NCBI GenBank assembly: GCA_026984795.1
Contig: JALSRK010000055.1
Span: 1 to 64,000 of the forward strand
Length of the DNA stretch: 64,000 nucleotides
Source: Solibacteraceae bacterium
Lineage (GTDB): Bacteria > Acidobacteriota > Terriglobia > Bryobacterales > Bryobacteraceae
Reading direction: 5' to 3'
Positions 1 to 6,795 of the stretch are shown here, piece by piece (position 1 is the first letter of the stretch; the number at the start of each line of letters is the position of its first letter). The notes under the pieces are model-generated. The model saw only the letters and a list, made by a program, of their open reading frames with translations, was not told the DNA's origin and did no database searches. Position numbers and translations under genes: made by a program.

Positions 1-53
1 TCCCAACGGCAACCTGTCCCGGTTTTCGTCGTCTCAACACGGGAGTCCATACC

Positions 54-182
54 AGACTGTCCCCGAAATCTCCCGGCTCGTGGCCGCTTGGGGTGCGATT
101 TGGGAATTGAGTAGACTGTCCCCGAAATCTGGAAATCTGGGAATTGAGTAGACTGTCCCCGAAATCTGTCCCCGAAATCTGG
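54..182 (+). repeat. Cluster of REP-like elements, forward copies
   Basis: Three tandem, partly overlapping copies of an element with core GAATTGAGTAGACTGTCCCC followed by GAAATCT are seen: partial at 54-71, fuller at 100-130 and 131-180. The last has its GTCCCCGAAATCT tail doubled. The same core recurs at 6038-6071 and, inverted, at 528-568, 783-820 and 5961-5994. All copies lie in non-coding DNA. Short, palindrome-prone, intergenic and oriented copies suggest a REP/MITE-type element spread by a transposase elsewhere in the genome. Confidence 0.6.
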
Positions 183-527
183 ACCCTTCGCGGTACGCCC
201 GGTGCGGCTTCGGTTGCGCGGGCGTCTCCGGGAGTGGGGACGGATGACGCCAAATTGGCGCGCAACATTGTGAAAACGAGAAGTGCTTTGGTTTGTTTGG
301 GTTGTCGGGATGTGTGACGCGTCCGGCGCCGGCGGCGTCATGCGGTCCCGGCAGTGAGTTCACGGGAAGAAAAAGCGAAGACGAGACAGATCCCCGCCCG
401 CCGCTCGGCATTGGATCGGGCCTCCACGGCAAGAGCGCCGGAGCGCCGCCCGGGCACTTCGCACTCGAGGTACCCTGCGGCTGGATGTATCTTTCTTCAC
501 CGCTCATCTCATCGGAACCCATCCCTC

Positions 528-568
528 AAATCGGTGACAGGCTACTCAATCCCCAATTTCTGCTGCGG
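528..568 (-). repeat. REP-like element, inverted copy
   Basis: On the minus strand this reads GGGGATTGAGTAGCCTGTCA in its core, a variant of the forward element at 100-180 with CACC in place of CCCC. It ends in a GCTGCGG-type flank that the copy at 783-820 shares. Confidence 0.5.
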
Positions 569-597
569 CATCTGGCGCGTCGAGACACGGGCCCTCC

Positions 598-635
598 GCC
601 GATTTGGTGATTGCGTTGCCTGTCACCGAAAAAGG
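598..635 (+). repeat. Second dispersed repeat type, copy 1
   Basis: A 38-nt stretch starting GCCGATTTGGTGATTGCG and ending CCGAAAAAG recurs with few changes at 3872-3909. The two copies differ mainly in TGCCTGTCACC versus TGACTGTCCCC, the same CACC/CCCC alternation seen in the other element, so both are likely parts of one repeat family. Confidence 0.5.
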
Positions 636-782
636 CGCGCCGACACCCCGAAGAAGGGCGCGCCGCCGGAGCTCGTCCCTCCGATTTGTACCGGGTGATC
701 GCGGCCGGGGCGGCCTGCACCGGCCGTAACTCGTTGCTGGGGCGGCCGATTTCCGCCCGGAACCGGTTGTGATCCGCCCAAA

Positions 783-820
783 CCGGTGACAGTCTACTCA
801 ATTCCCGATTCGTGCTGCGG
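783..820 (-). repeat. REP-like element, inverted copy
   Basis: The plus strand reads CCGGTGACAGTCTACTCAAT followed by TCCCGATTCGTGCTGCGG. This is the reverse complement of the forward element, again with the CACC variant. It is flanked by the same GTGCTGCGG-like tail as the copy at 528-568. Confidence 0.5.
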
Positions 821-1011
821 GGGACCTGGCGCCTGCGGGTTGCGGCGCGACGTTCGGCTGAGCAGGTGCGCAATTGGGCCAAACCACAGAGCCGCAGAGC
901 ACACCGAGAATTGGAATTCCTGACTTCGGCGGGCCGGGGGGAGCGCCAATCTGTCTGGTCGCCGGCGCGTCTGAGATGCGGTGGGGCGCCAATGGGAACT
1001 CGAGCGGCCCG

Positions 1012-1207
1012 AGCGGTTTCTACAACTACGGGGAGCGGACCTGGCGCGCGGGCAGCGCCACGTCCGATTGTGACCCCGCGTGTGTGCAGTGGACATCTAC
1101 GACTTCGACGATTGCCTGACCGGCCCCGGGGAGGGGGCGCATCAAGTTATTCCGTGTCAGAAGCATATTGCGGTCGATGTTACAACGTGTGCACCGACTG
1201 CCGTTGA
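1012..1207 (+). pseudogene. Frameshifted remnant of the Cys-rich mini-protein gene
   Basis: Read across three frames, this stretch matches the intact mini-protein at 2314-2628. Frame one gives GFYNYGE...TSDCDPACVQ, a one-base loss near 1080 leads to VDIYDFDDCLTGPGEG, and a net two-base gain near 1140 leads to YSVSEAYCGRCYNVCTDCR and a stop. The matching pieces in the intact gene are GFYNYGE, VDICNFDNCLMGPGEG and YCVAEDYCAYYDPCNICY. No signal peptide is recognisable upstream. It sits 24 nt before the 263-aa gene, the same layout as the intact pair (23 nt), so it is the decayed half of a tandem duplication rather than a chance match. Confidence 0.75.
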
Positions 1208-1231
1208 GTCGATAGCGGCGGAGGGAAGAAT

Positions 1232-2023
1232 ATGTTCGCCAGGAGGTTCCGGCGAAAGATCTGGCCGGCTGCGGTGGGGATTCTGACGCCATTGTGTGCG
1301 CTGCCCGCACTCGCGCCGGGAACCGATCTTGTTCCCTTTACGGCGACGAGGGTGCAGAAATTCGAAGACAACACGGGCAACCATCTGATCTATGTCGCCA
1401 GCGTGGCCTTCCGCAGCGATGGCTCGTGGGTCGAGTGGCGCCAGCGGGTGAATGGCAAGCCGGTCGATCTGCGAGCGGTGATCGATGTCGAAGCCGGGAA
1501 GCGGACGGTCATCGACGGCAAGACGAAATCGATCACGACTTATGAGCTTTCGGAACGGCAGATGAAACGAATGCTCGATAGCCGGCGCGGCGGCTGTGAC
1601 AAGCCGCTGCGCGGGAGCGTGATCGAGCCGTGGCACAAGGTTCCCGAGAAGATCTCCGGCTTCGAGGTGGAGAAGGCGGTGGTCGAGGCCAAACTGCCGC
1701 CGGGCTTGGGAATCGGTGAGAAGAATCGCATCGAGATCTGGCGGGCGCCGGAATTGGGCTGTGCCGAGCTTCGAGTGATCACCACGATGATCGACTCCGG
1801 GGGCAATGTGGTGATGAGAATCCGGCGTGAGATGACCGCCATCACGCCCGGTGAGCCGGCGTCCACCTACTTTCAGATCCCGGCCGACTATACTGAGCGT
1901 TCTCCAGCCGAAATCTTCAAAGGAGCGCGGCAGTTCGAGGACGCCGGTTGCCGGGGCTGCTCCGTGTCGGGTTCTCTCCTGGACGAGGTGTATCGTGGGA
2001 GCCGCAAGCGCCAAGAGGAGTAG
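1232..2023 (+). CDS. Exported protein of unknown function, paralogue 1
   Basis: 263 aa. The N-terminus has basic residues (RRFRRK), a hydrophobic stretch and an ALA-type cleavage region near residue 28, so it is probably exported. I recognise no family. The mature part is rich in beta-prone segments, has about four cysteines (CDK near residue 122, CAE near 175, and a CRGC pair near the end) and a charged C-terminus. The ATG at 1232 follows a good ribosome site (GGAGGG). Central regions are identical at the DNA level to the paralogue at 2652-3443 (80 nt from 1394 and 95 nt from 1598), while the termini differ. Its partner mini-protein gene just upstream is broken. Confidence 0.75.
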   Translation: MFARRFRRKIWPAAVGILTPLCALPALAPGTDLVPFTATRVQKFEDNTGNHLIYVASVAFRSDGSWVEWRQRVNGKPVDLRAVIDVEAGKRTVIDGKTKSITTYELSERQMKRMLDSRRGGCDKPLRGSVIEPWHKVPEKISGFEVEKAVVEAKLPPGLGIGEKNRIEIWRAPELGCAELRVITTMIDSGGNVVMRIRREMTAITPGEPASTYFQIPADYTERSPAEIFKGARQFEDAGCRGCSVSGSLLDEVYRGSRKRQEE

Positions 2024-2313
2024 TTCCGCAAACCGCAGACGGCCCGATCAATCCCTGATCTCGGCTGCTGGAGCAGAGGCGCCTGGGCTGGCGCTCACGG
2101 GCGACCCCGGCGGAGATTCGGCGGCTCTTTTCCCTCTCGCGGCCGATCCACCCCGGCCGCTTGATGCCCCACAACGCGCCGATCTGGCGGCCGGAAATCG
2201 TGAGAAACTTCCCGTACTAATCTGTATTGATAGCCTATCGGAATCATTGCTTCCTGAATGACGATTTCTGTTGACAGTTTTTTTGGGGGTAGAATCGAAC
2301 TCGGAGGTTAGCC

Positions 2314-2628
2314 ATGGGGGAACGACTCAGACTGACAAAGTCGAGAATGCTGCTGGGAACGACGCTTCTCGCAGTATTGCTCATCGCGACCCTTTACCAC
2401 GGTCCTGTGTATTCCAGCTCGGATACCTGCGATCCGGCCGGCTTTTATAACTATGGAGAGTGGACGTGGCACATGTGCGGCCCTACTTCCGACTGTGACC
2501 CAGACTGGTGTGAGGTGGACATCTGCAACTTTGACAATTGCCTGATGGGCCCCGGCGAAGGGCACATCCGGTATTGTGTGGCTGAGGACTATTGCGCGTA
2601 TTATGATCCGTGCAACATCTGCTACTGA
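2314..2628 (+). CDS. Cys-rich exported mini-protein
   Basis: 104 aa, preceded by GGAGG seven bases before the ATG. Residues 9-30 form a basic-then-hydrophobic secretion signal. The mature part of about 70 residues has ten cysteines in a regular pattern (DTC, HMC, SDC, DWC, DIC, DNC, RYC, DYC, DPC, NIC) and is rich in Asp, Tyr and Trp, which fits a small disulfide-bonded extracellular or periplasmic protein. I recognise no family. It lies 23 nt before an exported 263-aa protein, and the same pairing exists upstream with the mini-protein broken, so the two were duplicated together and are probably co-expressed. A secreted ligand, toxin-like peptide or metal-binding protein is possible; nothing decides. 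Confidence 0.7.
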   Translation: MGERLRLTKSRMLLGTTLLAVLLIATLYHGPVYSSSDTCDPAGFYNYGEWTWHMCGPTSDCDPDWCEVDICNFDNCLMGPGEGHIRYCVAEDYCAYYDPCNICY

Positions 2629-2651
2629 GCCGATGACGGAGGGAAAGGGCT

Positions 2652-3443
2652 ATGTTTGGAGGAAGGAAGCGGTCCCGGACGAAACTCACTCAACTGGCCG
2701 TGCCGCTGTTGCTTTGTGCGGCGCCGGCTCTGGCCACTGGGAGTGAACGGGTGCCGTTTACGGCGACCAGAATACAGGAATTCCAGAACAGCGCTGGAAA
2801 CCGCGCTATTTACGTCGCCAGCGTGGCCTTCCGCAGCGATGGCTCGTGGGTCGAGTGGCGCCAGCGGGTGAATGGCAAGCCGGTCGATCTGCGGGCGGTC
2901 GTCGATGTCCAGGCCGGGAAGCGGACGGTCATCGACGGGAAGACGAAGTCGATCACGACCTACGATCTCCCCGAGCGGCGGCTGCGGGGGATGCTGGAGA
3001 ACCGTCGCGGCACGTGCGACAAGCCGCTGCGCGGGAGCGTGATCGAGCCGTGGCACAAGGTTCCCGAGAAGATCTCCGGCTTCGAGGTGGAGAAGGCGGT
3101 GGTCGAGGCCAAGCTGCCGCCGGGTCTGGAAATCGGCGAAAAGAAGCGAGTGGAGATCTGGCGGGCGCCGGCGTTGGGCTGCGCCGAGCTTCGGGTGGTC
3201 ACGTCTACGATTGACTCAGATGGCAAAGTGGTTGTGACAACGCGGCGCGAGTTCACGGCGATCACGCCTGGCGAGCCGGCGTCGAGCTACTTCAAGATCC
3301 CGAGTGGCTACACCGAGCGCTCTCCCGGCGAGGTCTTTGCGGAAGCGGCGCGTCTGGAAGGTAGAGAGTGCCAGGAGTGCGCGGGAGCACGCTCGCTGCT
3401 GGACGAGGTGTACCGCGGGAGCCGTCAGCGCGAAGAGGAGTAG
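2652..3443 (+). CDS. Exported protein of unknown function, paralogue 2
   Basis: 263 aa, the same length as the paralogue at 1232-2023. It has a signal peptide (RKRSRTKLTQ then a hydrophobic run ending ALA near residue 28), and the mature protein has conserved segments such as VPFTATR, YVASVAFRSDGSWVEWRQR and SVIEPWHKVPEKISGFEVEK. The Cys positions (CDK, CAE, CQEC) are kept. The start has GGAGGG upstream. It forms a likely two-gene unit with the intact Cys-rich mini-protein. The function is unknown; outer-envelope or extracellular location is inferred from the signal peptide only. Confidence 0.75.
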   Translation: MFGGRKRSRTKLTQLAVPLLLCAAPALATGSERVPFTATRIQEFQNSAGNRAIYVASVAFRSDGSWVEWRQRVNGKPVDLRAVVDVQAGKRTVIDGKTKSITTYDLPERRLRGMLENRRGTCDKPLRGSVIEPWHKVPEKISGFEVEKAVVEAKLPPGLEIGEKKRVEIWRAPALGCAELRVVTSTIDSDGKVVVTTRREFTAITPGEPASSYFKIPSGYTERSPGEVFAEAARLEGRECQECAGARSLLDEVYRGSRQREEE

Positions 3444-3494
3444 CTCGGTTCCGATCCCTGTCGCTGGGACCCTGCTCGTCTAGAGTACGGCTCA

Positions 3495-3542
3495 CGCCTG
3501 TGCAGAGCGCCGAGACCGAAAGGGGACGCCTCTGCACAGGCG
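3495..3542 (+). terminator. Hairpin, probable terminator of the duplicated unit
   Basis: CGCCTGTGCAGAG at 3495-3507 pairs perfectly with CTCTGCACAGGCG at 3530-3542 (13 bp, 22-nt loop). The run CTGTTTTG follows. It lies 52 nt after the stop of the 263-aa gene. Confidence 0.5.
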
Positions 3543-3871
3543 CTGTTTTGCGTGTCCGGGAGAGCTGTGGATCGCTGATTCCCTGTCCCCCCGCCCCGAT
3601 CCAACGGCGGAGAAGGCGGCTATTCTTTAGAGAGGGGATAAGGGACGCCAGGTGAACAGATGCGGTAATGCCCCGGAGGGTGTCCCACCGGCAGTTGAAG
3701 ATTGGAACGGCGGTTCGGCCCGACCCCAAGAGAGCCGGGCAGGTGAAGAACAACGTTGAAATCGAGAGGCGCCGGAAGATTGTGTCTTGACCCGGTCGCA
3801 GCCTATTCACTTCCCCCCTTCCTGTTACGCGATGCGGCGTGTTGCAACGCTGGCTCGGCGCCGTCTGCGCC

Positions 3872-3909
3872 GCCGATTTGGTGATTGCGGTGACTGTCCC
3901 CGAAAAAGT
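3872..3909 (+). repeat. Second dispersed repeat type, copy 2
   Basis: It begins GCCGATTTGGTGATTGCG and ends TGTCCCCGAAAAAG, nearly identical to 598-635. It ends two bases before the stop codon of the lyase gene on the other strand. Confidence 0.5.
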
Positions 3910-3911
3910 GG

Positions 3912-5795
3912 TTATTCGCGGGTGAATTCGTGGCGGGCTTCGAACACCGTGCTCGCCGCGCGGCGGCGGACGATCAGGGCATCGACCATGCTCGTCGGGT
4001 CGCGGCCGGGTCCGGCGGCAATGTAGATTTCGGTGCCCGGGGCGCCCTTCATCCGGATGATGAGCCGGACGGCGCCGTCGGTCCAGACCGCATGCCAGTC
4101 GCCGTCCGTTTGTCCCCGCAGCCGAATCTTCAGGTGCTGATAGCCATTGGCGTCGCCCAGGGCCCCGCCTGGTTCCATCTCGACCCCGGCGACCCGAAGC
4201 CGGCCCGGGGCATGAAATGCCCAGTCGTAAGTGTGCTCAATCTCCGAAGAGCACTCGAAGCGGTCCTGCAGTCCTTCGCCGTCCAGCCGCAGGCGGCGGC
4301 GCAACCGGACGCCGGGATAGGCCCCATCGGCGCTGGCCTCGAGGATGGTCACGCCGGCTTCCGTCTTCCAGTCCTTGAGGCGGCCGTCGGCGCGGGCCTG
4401 GAGCTTGCCGTCCACCGAGACCGTGTTGTGGGCGATGGTGGTGCGGTACCACTCCCGGTGCAGCGGCACCCCGTAATGAATAGAGCCGGGATCGAGTCCG
4501 CCCTGCCGGCCGGCGCCGTAGGTGACGATGTTCAGCATGTCCGGGTGGCCGTGGCCGCCCCCGTACGTGCCAAAGCGGACGGCGACAGCCATGGCCGGCG
4601 AACGGAGCACGGCGTAGCCGGCCTGGCGCAGTAGCGTGCTGTGGGTGGGGATCACCGGCCCTTCGGGAACTTCGGGGACGCCGTAGAGGAGCGCCTCGAG
4701 CGTATCGCGGTTCGTCCGGGCCACCAGGCGGCCGTGGGCCGGGCGCTTCCAGCGGGCATAGGCGATTTCGTATAGCGGCCCGTAGACCAGCAGGTTCCTG
4801 CCGGCGTTGTCGTTGAAGCCGGGCGGGTCGCCGTTGGGCAGCGCCAGGGCGAGCGGGGCGTCATAGAGCGAACGGTAGCGATCTGAATAAAGATCGATGC
4901 CGGCGTGGCGGGCGGCTTCGGCCAGCGGCCAGAGGGCCCGCATCGTGTACTGGTGATAGCCGAGCGAGCCCTCCCACCACAGGCCGCCTTCGGTGACCCC
5001 TTTGGCGATCTGGACGCGGAAGCCGCGCTCGGGGTCGTCGATGGCCTCCCGGATCAGCTCCTGGTTGCCGGTGGCGAATCCGGCCAGGCCGACGGCCGAG
5101 TTCTTCCAGCACTGGATGTTATGGATGCCCATGCGATGGGAGCGGATGGTCTCGGCGGAGGCAAGCAGCAGGTCCTGTTCGATGCGCCGCCGGGCTTCTT
5201 CGGGGATCGTGTCCCGGACCAGCGCGTAGCCGAAGGCCACCCGGATGAGCCAGACGCTCTCGTCCAAGGTTTGGGCCATCACGTGGGCGCCGCCCACCTT
5301 GGGTTCCCCGTGGATGTCGTGCAGCGGGTAGGAACGGTAGCGTTCCGCGTACCCGATCAGTATCTCCGCGGCCCGCCGGGCGAAGGCGGCGTCGCCGGTG
5401 AAGCGGTAGGCCAGCCCCAGGTCCCGGACGGCGCGGCTGTAGCGCATGTGGGTCCAGTAGAGGACCACCGAATCGTAGGGCTCGCCGCGATAGACGGTCC
5501 CGCAGACCGGGCAGCGGTGCTCGGTGGGCGAGTCGGTGACCAGGCGGGCGCCATCGCGGCGGCAGCTATACCAGTGGGGCCACTGGCCGCCACGGTCCGG
5601 CAGCTCGAGGGGACGGCTGAGCTCCTGGCGGGCCCGCCCGAGCAGCTCCTCCAGCACCCGCTTCGCCCACTCGTGCTCCGCGGCCTTGCGCCGGGCGGCC
5701 TGGATCTCCGCCTCGCTGATCAACAGATAACCGCCCGCGGCGGCGAGTGAAGAGGTGAGCATGAGGACTACGGCGGCCAGCCGCAGAATTCGCAT
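3912..5795 (-). CDS. Heparinase II/III-like polysaccharide lyase
   Basis: About 627 aa, exported: the N-terminus MRILRLAAVVLMLTSSLAAA is a signal peptide. The layout fits alginate/heparinase-type lyases. An alpha-helical toroid domain covers about residues 25-340, with a Cys-containing motif (CRRDG...CPVCGTVY) near residue 75, and a heparinase II/III-type beta-sandwich follows from about 390 with the characteristic GGHGHPDMLNIV and REWYRTTIAHNTVSVDG segments. Family members cleave uronic-acid-containing polysaccharides by beta-elimination; the exact substrate cannot be told. Two ATGs are available (5804 and 5795). I chose 5795 because a -10-like TAGCAT covers the upstream ATG and would make 5795 a leaderless start. 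The C-terminus abuts a repeat element. Confidence 0.85.
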   Translation of the reverse strand: MRILRLAAVVLMLTSSLAAAGGYLLISEAEIQAARRKAAEHEWAKRVLEELLGRARQELSRPLELPDRGGQWPHWYSCRRDGARLVTDSPTEHRCPVCGTVYRGEPYDSVVLYWTHMRYSRAVRDLGLAYRFTGDAAFARRAAEILIGYAERYRSYPLHDIHGEPKVGGAHVMAQTLDESVWLIRVAFGYALVRDTIPEEARRRIEQDLLLASAETIRSHRMGIHNIQCWKNSAVGLAGFATGNQELIREAIDDPERGFRVQIAKGVTEGGLWWEGSLGYHQYTMRALWPLAEAARHAGIDLYSDRYRSLYDAPLALALPNGDPPGFNDNAGRNLLVYGPLYEIAYARWKRPAHGRLVARTNRDTLEALLYGVPEVPEGPVIPTHSTLLRQAGYAVLRSPAMAVAVRFGTYGGGHGHPDMLNIVTYGAGRQGGLDPGSIHYGVPLHREWYRTTIAHNTVSVDGKLQARADGRLKDWKTEAGVTILEASADGAYPGVRLRRRLRLDGEGLQDRFECSSEIEHTYDWAFHAPGRLRVAGVEMEPGGALGDANGYQHLKIRLRGQTDGDWHAVWTDGAVRLIIRMKGAPGTEIYIAAGPGRDPTSMVDALIVRRRAASTVFEARHEFTRE

Positions 5796-5802
5796 GCCCC
5801 TC

Positions 5803-5808
5803 ATGCTA
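5803..5808 (-). promoter_or_regulatory. -10-like box for leaderless lyase transcript
   Basis: TAGCAT on the minus strand lies 7 nt before the ATG at 5795, and no Shine-Dalgarno sequence is present. The same box at the same distance precedes the GH116-like gene. Confidence 0.4.
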
Positions 5809-5960
5809 TCACCGCGGGTCTCCGGCCGAAGACACCGGGCCGGCGCTGTCATTGGTATGTGACTTGTCCGGTGGAATTCGCACATGAGTTGTCCGCTCGC
5901 GGTGGCAACCGGGGCTGGGCTGTGTGGGAGGCGAGAATCACGCAGGCGCCGGTGACACGC

Positions 5961-5994
5961 ACCGGTGACGGGCCACTCGATCCCCGATCCCTGC
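5961..5994 (-). repeat. REP-like element, inverted copy
   Basis: The plus strand reads ACCGGTGACGGGCCACTCGA followed by TCCCCGATCCCTGC, a diverged reverse copy of the dispersed element. It forms an inverted pair with 6038-6071. Confidence 0.4.
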
Positions 5995-6037
5995 CGGGGC
6001 AGTTGAGAGCTTTCCGGCTTACGGTCGCTGGGGGCGC

Positions 6038-6071
6038 GAATTGGGAATTGAGTAGACTGTCCCCGATTTGG
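6038..6071 (+). repeat. REP-like element, forward copy
   Basis: GAATTGAGTAGACTGTCCCC followed by GATTTGGG, with a GAATTGG flank as in the copy at 100-130. It lies about 75 nt upstream of imuA. Confidence 0.6.
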
Positions 6072-6144
6072 GGGCGCTTGACTCGCGGCGGGTTTCGTCT
6101 CACAATAGAGGCGAAGAAAAGGCGAAGACAAGGCTCCCGTTCTC

Positions 6145-6789
6145 ATGACCGCTGCTGTTCCTGCTTCCGTCCTCATCGCCGGCCCCCGGCGGCGCCGCGA
6201 GACCGCTCCGACCGGCATCGCCGCCCTGGACTGCCTCGTGGGCGGCCTGGAGCGGGGCGCGGTGGCCGAGATAACCGGTCCGGCTTCCTCGGGCCGGACT
6301 ACGGCTGTGGCGGCGTGCTTGCGCGAAGCCACAAGCCGCGGAGAATGTGTAGCTTACATTGATGCCTCAAACGCGGCGGACCCGGCTTCGCTGGCGGGGG
6401 CCGGGGTGGAGTTCGAGCGCCTGCTCTGGGTCCGGTGCGGCCGCAATGCCGAGGCCGCCTTGAAGGCCGCCGACCTGGTCCTGCACGCCGGGGGCTTCGG
6501 GCTGGTCTGCCTGGACCTGGGCGGCGTCTCCCGGAGGGAGCTCAACCGCATCCCGTTCTCCTGGTGGTTCCGCTTCCGCCGGGCCATCGCCGGGACGCGG
6601 ACGGCCTTCGTAGTGTTGAGCGACCACCCGGCAGCGGGCAGTTGCGCCGCTCTCCGGCTGCGGTTCGAAGCTCCGGAGCCGGCCTTCTCGGGCCGGGGAC
6701 CGGGGCGGCTCTTCCGCGGGTTCCATTCCCGGCTGCGGGCGGAAGCCAATGGGCGGGAGCACGCCGTCTCGTTTTCCGCCGCCGCTTGA
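6145..6789 (+). CDS. imuA: ImuA-like RecA-fold mutasome protein
   Basis: 214 aa. The N-terminal layout of a RecA-like core is present (TGIAALD, then a P-loop GPASSGRT at residues 45-52), ending in a basic C-terminus. ImuA works with ImuB and DnaE2 in mutagenic translesion synthesis. The P-loop lysine is replaced by Arg51, so ATP hydrolysis may be weak or absent; I recall that short acidobacterial ImuA-like proteins often look like this. It is the first gene of imuA-imuB-dnaE2, with imuB starting six bases after its stop. SOS control is typical of the family, but no operator is visible. Confidence 0.85.
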   Translation: MTAAVPASVLIAGPRRRRETAPTGIAALDCLVGGLERGAVAEITGPASSGRTTAVAACLREATSRGECVAYIDASNAADPASLAGAGVEFERLLWVRCGRNAEAALKAADLVLHAGGFGLVCLDLGGVSRRELNRIPFSWWFRFRRAIAGTRTAFVVLSDHPAAGSCAALRLRFEAPEPAFSGRGPGRLFRGFHSRLRAEANGREHAVSFSAAA

Positions 6790-6795
6790 GATCCG

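Larger units (their letters stand above)
1..1011. other. Gene-poor, repeat-bearing stretch
   Basis: I see no reading frame with coding character or a recognisable product here. The stretch holds several copies of a short dispersed element (annotated separately) in both orientations, plus unrelated GC-rich sequence. A run reading gaagaaaaagcgaagac near 367 resembles gaagaaaaggcgaagac near 6113, in front of imuA. It looks like an intergenic zone that has accumulated repeats, and its right edge runs into the remains of a duplicated mini-protein gene. Confidence 0.6.
3444..3911. other. Intergenic stretch with hairpin and repeat
   Basis: No gene is supported here. The stretch holds a strong hairpin (3495-3542) and, at its right end, a copy of the second dispersed repeat (3872-3909) that abuts the stop codon of the minus-strand lyase gene. 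Confidence 0.6.
5809..6144. other. Divergent intergenic region between lyase and imuA
   Basis: No gene is seen. An inverted pair of REP-like elements lies here (5961-5994 inverted, 6038-6071 forward, 43 nt apart). Near 5855-5890 there are two similar strings, ATGTGACTTGTCCG and ACATGAGTTGTCCG. I could not identify a LexA-type operator before imuA with confidence. Confidence 0.5.

Noticed and set aside
54-180. Possible CRISPR array in the clustered repeats
   Set aside because: The copies are of unequal length, partly overlapping, without regular spacers, and recur elsewhere in inverted form. No cas gene is present.
2271-2295. TTGACA (2271-2276) with TAGAAT (2290-2295) as promoter of the Cys-rich mini-protein
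   Set aside because: The spacer is only 13 nt, too short for a standard promoter. The TTGACA may still be a -35 box with a weaker -10 downstream.
6070-6144. LexA/SOS operator before imuA
   Set aside because: No palindrome of a known LexA type is visible. The lineage-specific motif is not known to me well enough to claim one.
3912-6332. A much longer (806-codon) reading of the lyase gene starting at 6332
   Set aside because: The extra N-terminus overlaps imuA and repeat elements and has no coding character. A signal peptide begins at 5795.
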